Shown here: in pieces, positions 25,421 to 33,880 of the stretch
Layout of the letters: every line of letters begins with the position of its first letter
Numbering within the stretch: position 1 is the stretch's first letter
Virus record (IMG/VR): IMGVR_UViG_3300007640_006547
Location: 1-64,000 of that record
DNA length: 64,000 nucleotides
Source of the DNA: a virus
Reading direction: 5' to 3' (one strand)
Made by a program: the position numbers and the translations under genes
Notes under the pieces: model-generated
Seen by the model: the letters and a program-made list of their open reading frames with translations, nothing else
Told to the model about the DNA's origin: nothing
Databases searched by the model: none

Positions 25421-26422
25421 ATGAATATTTATAGTGTAAACGAATGGGATCCATTGAAAAAGGTTTGTGTTGGAGTCGCTGACTATTGCCGCATTCCTGA
25501 GATGGACGAAAGTCTACGTGTAATTAATTACGCAGACAGGCAGGATGTAAGTGATGTAAAGGCTGGTCTATATCCTGATCAAGTTGTAGAAGAATCAAAC
25601 GAAGATCTTGAAACTTTTGTAAAGTTTTTAGAAGGCGAAGGTGTCGAAGTTGTCAGACCTAAGCGCACACCAGAAGTTGAATACTATAACTACTGCCCAC
25701 GTGATACTGTATTTGTTCATGGCAACAGAGCTTTTGCTGCTCCAATGGCCCTCGCAGCAAGAGAAACAGAATGGCGACATCTACTGCCTGGTGTTGCTCC
25801 TATTGAAATAGGACACAGCATAGACAGAACAGGATTGTATGACGAATCCTGTGTCGGAGATCCAGATCGCCTTGCCCTCACTGAAGTAGCACCATGCTTT
25901 GACGCTGCTAACGCAATTAGAGCCAACGACGATATTTTGTATTTGGTAAGCAATAGTGGCAACAAAGCAGGTGCTGCTTATTTAAGCACATGGATAAACA
26001 AACCTGAAAATAGTTTTTCTGAGCCAGGCAACATACGTGTTCATCGCCTTGAAGATGTTTACAGTTATATGCACATTGACAGCACCATTGCTTTCTTACG
26101 TGAAGGACTATTACTTGCTAATCCAAGTAGAATTAAAAGCATGGACGTTTTGCCTGCACCATTCAACACCTGGGATGTAATTTGGGCACCAGATCCTGTT
26201 GATGCTGGACACTATCCTGGACTGTGTAATAGCAGTATATGGACTTGGAATGTAAACTTGTTTAGTGTGAACCCTAATCTTGTTGTGTTAGAAGAACATC
26301 AAGAACCAACACGTAAAGCATTAGAAGCACATGGTATTGAATGTGCTATGCTACCGCTGCGTCATGCTAGAACACTAGGTGGGTGTTTTCATTGTTGCAC
26401 ATTAGATCTTGTTAGAGGCTAA
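25421..26422 (+). CDS. Glycine-amidinotransferase-like enzyme
   Basis: The 333-residue protein keeps the whole catalytic set of the amidinotransferase family: Asp161 in 'CFDAANAI', His218 in 'YMHIDST' and Cys325 in 'GGCFHCCTLD'. Enzymes of this type move an amidino group from arginine to an amine, as in creatine or streptomycin-type inosamine synthesis. Length is near normal. I use the ATG at 25421; an upstream GTG is unlikely. It forms a single-gene unit. In this setting the acceptor could be an amino-sugar or a peptide amine (inference). Confidence 0.88.
   Translation: MNIYSVNEWDPLKKVCVGVADYCRIPEMDESLRVINYADRQDVSDVKAGLYPDQVVEESNEDLETFVKFLEGEGVEVVRPKRTPEVEYYNYCPRDTVFVHGNRAFAAPMALAARETEWRHLLPGVAPIEIGHSIDRTGLYDESCVGDPDRLALTEVAPCFDAANAIRANDDILYLVSNSGNKAGAAYLSTWINKPENSFSEPGNIRVHRLEDVYSYMHIDSTIAFLREGLLLANPSRIKSMDVLPAPFNTWDVIWAPDPVDAGHYPGLCNSSIWTWNVNLFSVNPNLVVLEEHQEPTRKALEAHGIECAMLPLRHARTLGGCFHCCTLDLVRG
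25426..25433 (-). promoter_or_regulatory. T4-late promoter box, TATAAATA
   Basis: A perfect match on the minus strand, located within codons 2-5 of the plus-strand amidinotransferase gene and 24 nt before the ATG at 25401. An AAGG lies between. The two divergent promoters are therefore interleaved. Confidence 0.55.
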
Positions 26423-27178
26423 TAATTGATCCACAGTTTGTCTGTGAAATTCAACTCCGTCATGCATACAATCTCTAGCCTCCATGCTTCCTGACGTAGG
26501 ATTAATATATTGCATATCAACACTTAATAAAAAATCTAGTTCTCCTTCCCAAGTAAAGTTTACAACAGGAACTCCTAAACTTTGCCATACTAGATTGAAG
26601 CTTTCAATACTTGCAAACACAGATTTTTTAAGTTCTCCTATGTCTTGAATGTATCTTTTGCCCCACCATTTTCCGTCAATTGATCTTGTTCCACTCATAT
26701 CTTTCCAACGAATACTGCCATCATCATCTTCAAATCCAAATTGTTTTCTTGTAATCTGTGGCCACTGTGCTACTACTAATTTTGGCAAGGGTAAATTATT
26801 TAACTTCCATAAAAGACTGTTAAAATGTAGAACTTCAGGACTACTAGCTTGTTTTCCTATATTGACTAAATCAAGTTGCAACTCATTTGCTAACATACTA
26901 CACCATATATCTTCAGTGTTTAACCCAACACCCTCTGTATAACTACATCCAGTTGCAAGTAGAAAAGGTTTTGAAATATCATTTATTTCTTGCGTTCGAT
27001 AACCTAGGCTGTTAAAATTATATTGAATTGTTTCTTTATGATATTTCCAGTCTTTTGGCATTTTTTTACAATTCTTTTTATATTCGTCTTGATCGTCGGT
27101 TGAGAAAAAATACATGCTTTTACCGTTTGTTTCTCGATCAACTAGCAAAGGACTATTTTTTTGAAAATAGAGGGCCAT
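26402..27178 (-). CDS. SGNH-hydrolase-like protein
   Basis: The 258-residue protein has about 70 extra N-terminal residues, then 'LLATGCSYTEGVGL' with the nucleophile Ser near 79, 'LVNIGKQASSPE' for block II, and 'CMHDGVEFH' at the C-terminus as the catalytic Asp/His region. It is a more distant relative of the 22831/24694 pair. GGAG lies before the ATG. Single-gene unit, 3' end overlapping the amidinotransferase by 21 bp. Confidence 0.68.
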   Translation of the reverse strand: MALYFQKNSPLLVDRETNGKSMYFFSTDDQDEYKKNCKKMPKDWKYHKETIQYNFNSLGYRTQEINDISKPFLLATGCSYTEGVGLNTEDIWCSMLANELQLDLVNIGKQASSPEVLHFNSLLWKLNNLPLPKLVVAQWPQITRKQFGFEDDDGSIRWKDMSGTRSIDGKWWGKRYIQDIGELKKSVFASIESFNLVWQSLGVPVVNFTWEGELDFLLSVDMQYINPTSGSMEARDCMHDGVEFHRQTVDQLLASNKI

Positions 27179-27192
27179 AAAAATTACTCCAA

Positions 27193-27200
27193 ATAAATAA
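27193..27200 (+). promoter_or_regulatory. T4-late-type box, AATAAATA
   Basis: Seven of eight match, 31 nt before the GTG at 27232, with CGGAG between. Half of a facing promoter pair in the 53-bp divergent gap. Confidence 0.5.
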
Positions 27201-27208
27201 CTACGTAT

Positions 27209-27216
27209 ATTTAAAA
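27209..27216 (-). promoter_or_regulatory. T4-late-type box, TTTAAATA
   Basis: Seven of eight match on the minus strand, 30 nt before the ATG at 27178, with TTGGAG between. Its leader crosses the plus-strand box. Confidence 0.5.
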
Positions 27217-27231
27217 AACATCGGAGTCATA

Positions 27232-28584
27232 GTGTCATATAACTGGTTTAATTGTCTTTACTTTAGCCCAAGAAATAAATGCCTACCTGAGCTAATAATG
27301 CAAGACGGTAATAGAGCACCGTTGCGACAAATAAGCAAAATAGAAATGCTGATGGATATTACCAAAGAAAGTTTTGTTGGTAAATTTAAAGAACCATTAA
27401 TAATCTACAATGGCACTCATAATATTCCTAATCTAGATAAACTTTTTATAAGTGATACACACACCAACATTTTGAAAACTCAGCGTGTGCATTTTTTCTT
27501 TATGGAAGTGCTTACACACTATATTCCTAATCCTTGGGGAAAACTAGAACCTCATATTCTTAAAATTGACAACGAGCCTGAAAAATTAAACAAAATTAGA
27601 TGCTACGAACTTGATACATTAAATCAATGGGCTAAAGAAAATGACATAGATTTGTATGTATACTGCACTGATCATAAAAGTTGGGAATATTATCAAAAAA
27701 TATATCCCTATATAAAATTAAGAAGCATGGATTTATTTGTAAGTTGGTATAGTAGTAGATTTCAATTACAAGAAGAATATAACAGAAGTGGCATGCTTCC
27801 AGGTGATATCTATCCAGTTATAGAATATAAAAAAATTAGAAAGAAGTTTTTTAGTGGGTCATGGAGATATGATCCAAGTAGACATTTTATAACAGCATTT
27901 CTTGCAAGCGAAGGATTGACAAAAGATAACGAGATTAGTTTTTATCATAAATCAAGCAACGAAGACATGATTGCAAATATGTGGTTTGATTGGGAAAAGT
28001 TTGCAAATAAACATCCTGCTATGAGTCAATCACTATTAAAAGGAAATGAATTATTGCAACCACAACTTCCTTTGAGTTTTGAAGTTAAAAATCCTATATC
28101 TTGCGATTTAAAACAAGGCGATCCTGATTACAATACGCCAGGTATGTATAACAGACGTAGAACACAAGATCCATATAAAACCTACGAACGTGTGTTTTGC
28201 GCAATCATAAACGAAAGTAGAGTTACTCAACCTTGGCCAAATGTCAGCGAAAAGACACTCAATGCAATGAAAAGTTTTAGACCATTTGTTTTAGTAGCAG
28301 CACCACACACATTAAAATATTTGAAAGAAATGGGATACAAAACATTCAGTGACTTTTGGCCTGAAGATTATGATGATATCCAATGCACAAGCGACAGATT
28401 GGTAGAAGTTTGTAATACTATAAAATATATAGATTCATTTAGTATAGAAGATTGTAGGAAAATTTACAAAAAATTGATACCAAGGTTGATGCACAATTAT
28501 AATGTTTTGCAAAAGAATTATAAATGGTTTGATGAATACAATTTAAAATTAGATTCCCAAAGTTCATTAGCCCAGTATGTATGA
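27232..28584 (+). CDS. Fucosyltransferase-like glycosyltransferase family protein
   Basis: The 450-residue protein is the longest of three related glycosyltransferase-like proteins. The C-terminal half has 'VFCAIINESRV', 'NVSEKTLNAMKSFRPFV', 'PHTLKYLKEMGYKTF' and 'PEDYDDIQCTSDRLVE', matching the proteins at 20219 and 23639. The N-terminal ~200 residues are different and may choose the acceptor. The start is GTG at 27232 with CGGAG 5 nt upstream. Its 3' end overlaps the convergent SGNH-like gene by 67 bp, the largest such overlap here. Confidence 0.68.
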   Translation: MSYNWFNCLYFSPRNKCLPELIMQDGNRAPLRQISKIEMLMDITKESFVGKFKEPLIIYNGTHNIPNLDKLFISDTHTNILKTQRVHFFFMEVLTHYIPNPWGKLEPHILKIDNEPEKLNKIRCYELDTLNQWAKENDIDLYVYCTDHKSWEYYQKIYPYIKLRSMDLFVSWYSSRFQLQEEYNRSGMLPGDIYPVIEYKKIRKKFFSGSWRYDPSRHFITAFLASEGLTKDNEISFYHKSSNEDMIANMWFDWEKFANKHPAMSQSLLKGNELLQPQLPLSFEVKNPISCDLKQGDPDYNTPGMYNRRRTQDPYKTYERVFCAIINESRVTQPWPNVSEKTLNAMKSFRPFVLVAAPHTLKYLKEMGYKTFSDFWPEDYDDIQCTSDRLVEVCNTIKYIDSFSIEDCRKIYKKLIPRLMHNYNVLQKNYKWFDEYNLKLDSQSSLAQYV

Positions 28585-29273
28585 GCAGGCAATCTATGAT
28601 GCCAATACATTTGTCCTTCAACACTGTGTCCTTGGTTTAGACAATTTTCAAAAAAGCTGTAATTTTCATCATCCCAATATAAAAAATTTTCTTTGTCAAT
28701 TTTATCAGCATAATATTTGTATCTTTTAGAATTTTCACATGCTTGAAAACTATTCCTAAATGTATAACTTAAATTATTTGCTTTGAAAAAACTTTGTAAT
28801 TCAATTATATTCATATACCTGTTTACTTGCCATTGCACAGGATTAATAAAAAGATGTTTACTTAATGAATCTAAGTTTTTACGTATAGAAACTGGAGCCC
28901 AATCAGGATAATGTTGAGGATGCAAATGTAATACATTTTTATCAGGTGTATAAGGAATAAACTTGTTTGTGTCACTGTGCTCATCCAAATGATCATAAAA
29001 ATATTCAGTGCGTTCAGCACCTGTCCAATTAATAAAAAAATGTGTGGTTTTTGCTTGTTTAGGATTATCTAATATCCAAAGTAATGTTGTTCTTTTGATA
29101 TAATCATTGCTGCCGCCAGGCATGGCAATATTTGTATATTTCCAATTAAGTTTTTTTGCTATTTGTGCAGAATAACAATTTTCTCTGTTATAGTTGCCTT
29201 CGCCTATACCACTGCCTTCAATTTCACTTCCAGCTGTATGACTGCACCCGTTAATAAACAAATGATCAATCAT
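28518..29273 (-). CDS. SGNH-hydrolase-like protein
   Basis: The 251-residue protein begins with 'FINGCSHTAGSEIE' (nucleophile Ser11), has 'NIAMPGGSNDYIKRTT' for the Gly and Asn blocks, and ends with 'GHSVEGQMYWHHRLPAHTYWANEL', whose His and Trp-Ala spacing fits block V. This form is common in phage genomes. It is the last gene of the long operon from 38750 and starts within the radical SAM stop (8-nt overlap). Confidence 0.72.
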   Translation of the reverse strand: MIDHLFINGCSHTAGSEIEGSGIGEGNYNRENCYSAQIAKKLNWKYTNIAMPGGSNDYIKRTTLLWILDNPKQAKTTHFFINWTGAERTEYFYDHLDEHSDTNKFIPYTPDKNVLHLHPQHYPDWAPVSIRKNLDSLSKHLFINPVQWQVNRYMNIIELQSFFKANNLSYTFRNSFQACENSKRYKYYADKIDKENFLYWDDENYSFFENCLNQGHSVEGQMYWHHRLPAHTYWANELWESNFKLYSSNHL

Positions 29274-30234
29274 TAATAGGTTCCTTTGGAATAATTATAT
29301 CAGTTCCACAATGACAATGTTGTTTACTACATATAACTGGTTGCAAATCAAATGTCAAGTCTTTATCTAATATATTTCCGTGATTATTACCTACGCCACA
29401 ACTCGCACTACTGATATCACCACGTGGATTGATAAAAAGTGCATCATCTACAAAACATTTCCACCCAGCAAAAAAGTTTTGTCGGGCAGCAATAATTTTA
29501 TTGCTGTTTACAGGTTCTATTCCTGTGTCGTAATGTGCATTGCTAATTGCTTTGTTTTGTCTGTGAGGTTTCGAAATAGTTTGCACACTTTCAAATTGTG
29601 CTTTTTCTAAAAACTCTACTTTTGCAGGATCTTTGTATTCCCACGGGCCTGCATTTACACTCATTTCATCAAACAGTGGAGTCCATTCTAAGTTATAGTT
29701 TGGCACTTCTTTGCGCACCCGTTCTCCAAACTCTTTTACTTCCCAAAAGCGTTCTTCGTGCATTAGCATCTTTGTGCAAAGATAATCAACCTTGTCGCAT
29801 AAAAATTTTGCATTTTCAATATAACGATCTTTTTTGCTAAACTCTACATGAAAACTTGCAACAATGTCATCAAACAAATGATAATGCTGTTCCCAATAAC
29901 GTAAAGGCCTTGATAGGTTTGTGTTTACAGCAACAGTAAGACTATCACCTAATTCTTCTTTCAAGTATTCAGTAAGTGGAATAAAGTTTTCCCAATGAGT
30001 AGGTTCTCCTCCGCTGTAAAATATTTTAAAATACTTATAGCCTCGGTCTTGATATTGTTGAAATATATTTCTTACATTTTCTTTGTAAGTATCAAGAGCT
30101 CCATTGTTGCGATTATCACCTGCCCAGTTTCCTGGATTACAATAACTGCACTGGAAGTTACAAAAGTTATTCACTTGCCACGTAATGGTAGCATAAGGTT
30201 CTGACATTGGTGTGATTTTTAGTAAATTAGACAT
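29266..30234 (-). CDS. Radical SAM protein with C-terminal twitch domain
   Basis: The 322-residue protein has CNFQCSYC (Cys25, 29, 32), then 'NPGNWAGD', GGEPTHW, and a C-terminal GWKCFVD, 'SSASCGVG', 'CSKQHCHCGTD'. It is the fifth of the compact C-terminal type and the only one in this operon; the four genes upstream are N-terminal-twitch types. The start overlaps by 8 nt. Confidence 0.9.
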   Translation of the reverse strand: MSNLLKITPMSEPYATITWQVNNFCNFQCSYCNPGNWAGDNRNNGALDTYKENVRNIFQQYQDRGYKYFKIFYSGGEPTHWENFIPLTEYLKEELGDSLTVAVNTNLSRPLRYWEQHYHLFDDIVASFHVEFSKKDRYIENAKFLCDKVDYLCTKMLMHEERFWEVKEFGERVRKEVPNYNLEWTPLFDEMSVNAGPWEYKDPAKVEFLEKAQFESVQTISKPHRQNKAISNAHYDTGIEPVNSNKIIAARQNFFAGWKCFVDDALFINPRGDISSASCGVGNNHGNILDKDLTFDLQPVICSKQHCHCGTDIIIPKEPIND

Positions 30235-31510
30235 ATGCTCTTAGCCACTCCAACTCTGGAAATGTTGCCCAAAAATCTTCTTTGCGATGTTGATCTAATC
30301 CGTGATTTTTTTCAAAGAATTGCTTTAGTTTTACAGTATCAAGTTTGCCAGTGTTCATAAACTGTATAACACTATCAATTTTTCCTAATACATCTTTTAC
30401 AACATCAGGCTTTGTAGCAATACGATCTTTGATTTTATCATATGCCCATGCTTTGTAATCAATATACTTGCTGCGTAATTCTATTTTAAAATCATTGGGT
30501 ATACTATCAAGTCTCATAAAGTCAGGATCTGTAAGCATGTTTAATCTACAATTTTCAATGTCTACTAATCCACGTTCTACCCAATTCATATGAAAGTCAG
30601 GCCAATTCCACACGTTATACAAACTTATAGTAGGAGTAAGTTCAAAGTGTATGTTAGGCAATGCTTCAAGCATTTCTTGTCTATTACGCTCTACAGTTTC
30701 CCAATGTGTTCCATGACGCATAAATTCTGCTCTTGCACCCATTGCATCTAAACTTGCACTAACTTGAATATCAGGAAATTCTCTCCAATAATCAATAATA
30801 CTTTTTTGCTTGAATCTTAAATTACTGAAGTTTGTGGTATAGCGTAATCTTACATCTGTTTTGCCAGTTTCAATCCAATGATCTAAAATCTTATAGTGTT
30901 CGTTTGTAATCAGTGGCTCACCACCTGCCCAGTATACTTCTTCAACATCAGGCAAGTATTGCTGCAATTCATCCCAAAAGTTTTTGTGCTTTGCAACATT
31001 AACAATAATGCTGCCGTTGTTTTTGAGTATGTTTGCAACTTCGTGTTTGCCATATAGTTCACCGTGTTCTTGTGCATGTAAACTGCTTAACTCAGGCCCG
31101 CATGTCCTACACTTCATATTGCAAATATTGCTGAAACGTATGTCCATGTATGCCATGCGCATTTCGTCAATGCTGCCATCAGCATTTGTTTTTTCTACCA
31201 AATCAAAATGCTTATCACCAAACCATTGATTGTGATTTTTGCGCAATGTCCAAATGTAAGTGCTGTCTTCAAGTTCGTAGCAACGTCTACAGCAATCCAG
31301 TTTCTCACCTTTTAACATAGCAAGACGTAGTTCTCGATACTTGTCGCTGTTCCATACTTCTGCAATAGTGTTTTCTTTTACATTGCCAAAAGGTTGATCA
31401 CTGTCTGCAATACAGCAAGGCATAGCTCTACCATCAGGCCAGGCGTGCATGTGTATCCAAGGCAGGATACAGAACGCTTTATTCTTTTTTAATAGATGTT
31501 CTTTATCCAT
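30227..31510 (-). CDS. Radical SAM protein with N-terminal twitch domain
   Basis: The 427-residue protein opens with 'FCILPWIHMHAWPDGRAMPCC', 'W..DKYRELRL' and 'CCRRCYELE'. The radical SAM site CNMKCRTC is near residue 129, followed by 'CGPELSS', GGEPLI and 'WREFPDIQVSASLDAMG'. It is closely related in layout to the next gene upstream (31503), which shares the CRTCG.E(L/F)SS block, suggesting a recent duplication. Confidence 0.9.
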   Translation of the reverse strand: MDKEHLLKKNKAFCILPWIHMHAWPDGRAMPCCIADSDQPFGNVKENTIAEVWNSDKYRELRLAMLKGEKLDCCRRCYELEDSTYIWTLRKNHNQWFGDKHFDLVEKTNADGSIDEMRMAYMDIRFSNICNMKCRTCGPELSSLHAQEHGELYGKHEVANILKNNGSIIVNVAKHKNFWDELQQYLPDVEEVYWAGGEPLITNEHYKILDHWIETGKTDVRLRYTTNFSNLRFKQKSIIDYWREFPDIQVSASLDAMGARAEFMRHGTHWETVERNRQEMLEALPNIHFELTPTISLYNVWNWPDFHMNWVERGLVDIENCRLNMLTDPDFMRLDSIPNDFKIELRSKYIDYKAWAYDKIKDRIATKPDVVKDVLGKIDSVIQFMNTGKLDTVKLKQFFEKNHGLDQHRKEDFWATFPELEWLRAYV

Positions 31511-32723
31511 TCATTAATCCTGCAAGTTCTGGAAATACTTCAACAAAATTCTCATTGCGAATTTTATCACGTCTACTAGTATTATGTATAAACTCTTTGC
31601 CGTGTTCATCCCAAGTATGAGCACTGGTTGCAAAACGCATTGCATTTTCTACATGCTGCACACACCAATATTCGTCTTTGATTTGATTGATTAGTTTTAA
31701 CAATCCCAGTGTGCCTTTTTCTTTTTCTTCTGGTGGCAAATTTTGCGCACTGTAAAAACTTGGATTTAACAAATGATAAATGCTGATGTAATCGTGTTTG
31801 CGGAGTAAATCTTGATCAATCATGTATGTAAAGAAATCACCCAGTGTGACATAATTCAAGTTGCTTAATACACAGTTGAATTGATAATCAATAAAGTCTA
31901 CATCTCTAATTTTGCGTAGATTGTTTTCTACTGTAAACCATTTAGTGCCATTGCGTATGTATTCGGCTTTTTTGCCATAATGGTCCAAACTTGCACTGAC
32001 TTCTACACCTTTGAAATTGCTCCACATATCAAGTATATCATACTTTTTGTATTTAAAGTTGCTCATATTTGTGTTGTAGCGTAATGTTATATCTTTACAG
32101 CTACCATTAGCAATCATTTCTTCAAGTATTGTGTAGTGTTCATCTGTGATCAATGGCTCGCCACCTGCAAAGTATGCAAGTTCAATATTGGGTATTTGTT
32201 CAAGAACTTGATCCAACAACTTGCCGCTTTCGTCAGCATGTTGCACTACACGAAATCCAGGAGGTGGAGCATCATGTTCTTTGTGTTCTTGCCCCCATTT
32301 GCTGGAAAATTCGCTGCCGCAGGTTCTGCATTTGAAATTGCAAATGTTGCTAAAACGTATGTCATAATAAGCCATTGTAAATTTATCAAGGCTACCGTCT
32401 TCGTTTGTAAAAGGCACTAAATCATCGTATTTGTCAGCAAACTTTTCAATGCTGTATTTTCTAAAACTGTATGGTGAACTTTCTTCATGCTTGTAGCAAA
32501 ATTCACAGGCTTCGTTTTTCCTGCCAGCAAGCATATCCAAACGTAATTTTTTCATACGTTCAGTGTTAAATGCTTGCTCCAATGTGGTATCTTTTACATT
32601 AGCAAAAGGTTCAACATAGTCACTGCTACAACAAGGATATACATCTCCTTTTGGCGTCACGTTTAAGTGTAGCCAAGGAAACATACAAAAAGTTTTACTG
32701 CTTTTTAGATGATCATCTTTCAT
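31503..32723 (-). CDS. Radical SAM protein with N-terminal twitch domain
   Basis: The 406-residue protein has 'FCMFPWLHLNVTPKGDVYPCC', 'CEFCYKHEE', radical SAM site CNFKCRTC near residue 128, 'CGSEFSSKWGQEH', GGEPLI and 'GVEVSASLDHYG'. It pairs with the protein at 30227. The start overlaps the previous stop as ATGA. Confidence 0.9.
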   Translation of the reverse strand: MKDDHLKSSKTFCMFPWLHLNVTPKGDVYPCCSSDYVEPFANVKDTTLEQAFNTERMKKLRLDMLAGRKNEACEFCYKHEESSPYSFRKYSIEKFADKYDDLVPFTNEDGSLDKFTMAYYDIRFSNICNFKCRTCGSEFSSKWGQEHKEHDAPPPGFRVVQHADESGKLLDQVLEQIPNIELAYFAGGEPLITDEHYTILEEMIANGSCKDITLRYNTNMSNFKYKKYDILDMWSNFKGVEVSASLDHYGKKAEYIRNGTKWFTVENNLRKIRDVDFIDYQFNCVLSNLNYVTLGDFFTYMIDQDLLRKHDYISIYHLLNPSFYSAQNLPPEEKEKGTLGLLKLINQIKDEYWCVQHVENAMRFATSAHTWDEHGKEFIHNTSRRDKIRNENFVEVFPELAGLMNG

Positions 32724-33880
32724 ACAGAATCTAATACCTTTACTAATTCTGGATGCAAATATGTTTTATAAGATTGTTGCCTATTTTTATCAAACTGCAT
32801 GGTTTCTATTTTTAATTCACGTATTTTATCTACACTATACTTATTATTATGAATACATGATGCAAGGTAATTATTGAAGCTTTGTGTTTGATACCCTAGT
32901 CCATTTATCAAAACCCTGCCATACAATAATAAATTATTAGGCAGCCAACAGACATCAATTGCTCGTTCAATTGGAAATACATTTGTAATTACAATGTCTT
33001 CAAAGTTATATTTTTCTGCCCACTTTACAGTATTTCTAATATCAAGAAAGTTGTATACTGTTGCTACAAAATTGATTTGCGCAGAATAATTGTCAATCTT
33101 GTTAAAAAAGTTTTTGACATTATTTTCTAGTATTTCAAACGAGAAAGGATATCTTGTATATTCATATACTTTACCAACACCGTCTATGCTAAAGGTTGCA
33201 TTTATTTTTTTAAATTTATTCAATCTGTATACATTTGCATTTGAAAATTTTGTTGCATTTGTATGCATCTCCAAAGTTATATTTTCAGCATATCCGTTGT
33301 CAATACAATAATCAAGCAATTCTAAAAACTGGTTTGATAGCAATGGCTCTCCGCCGCTTACTCTAATATTAGTTATGTCTTTTAACACAGGATATAATAT
33401 TCTAATATCATGAGGTTCAATATCAGGTATACTGCTCCACCAATATTTGTATCCATTTTTTTCAAAAAGCTCTGCATCTTTATTGAGTTGATTACTCAAC
33501 GCAGGGTGGCACATTCTACAACGTAAATTACATTTATTGCCTAAATGGATGTCAAGCCATTCTAATCTGTTATCAACTGTTGTGTCCAACATAAGTCTTG
33601 GACTATTGCCCATAGTTTTTTCTGCATTATAACAACCTTGGCATGCTTGAGGATATTTTCCTTCCAACATTTCTGTTCGGATATTTTGCAACTGAGGTAG
33701 ATTGAATAATTCTTCTACATTATTGTGTATGTTTTTGTTTGTTTGTAGAGGATCAGGATCAACAGGACTTGCTATATTACAGCATGGATTTACACATTGT
33801 ATACCGTCTTGATTCCAATGACTGATTGCAAGTTGCTTAAATGGATAATAACAATAAGAATTATCTTTAGAAGGTTTCAT
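32720..33880 (-). CDS. Radical SAM protein with N-terminal twitch domain
   Basis: The 386-residue protein opens with 'YCYYPFKQLAIS', 'CVNPCCN' and 'CQGCYNAEK', then the radical SAM site CNLRCRMC near residue 115, 'CHPALSNQ', GGEPLL and 'NATFSIDGVG'. I use the ATG at 33880, preceded by AAGGAAG, rather than a TTG at 33901. It overlaps the upstream gene by 14 nt. Confidence 0.9.
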   Translation of the reverse strand: MKPSKDNSYCYYPFKQLAISHWNQDGIQCVNPCCNIASPVDPDPLQTNKNIHNNVEELFNLPQLQNIRTEMLEGKYPQACQGCYNAEKTMGNSPRLMLDTTVDNRLEWLDIHLGNKCNLRCRMCHPALSNQLNKDAELFEKNGYKYWWSSIPDIEPHDIRILYPVLKDITNIRVSGGEPLLSNQFLELLDYCIDNGYAENITLEMHTNATKFSNANVYRLNKFKKINATFSIDGVGKVYEYTRYPFSFEILENNVKNFFNKIDNYSAQINFVATVYNFLDIRNTVKWAEKYNFEDIVITNVFPIERAIDVCWLPNNLLLYGRVLINGLGYQTQSFNNYLASCIHNNKYSVDKIRELKIETMQFDKNRQQSYKTYLHPELVKVLDSV

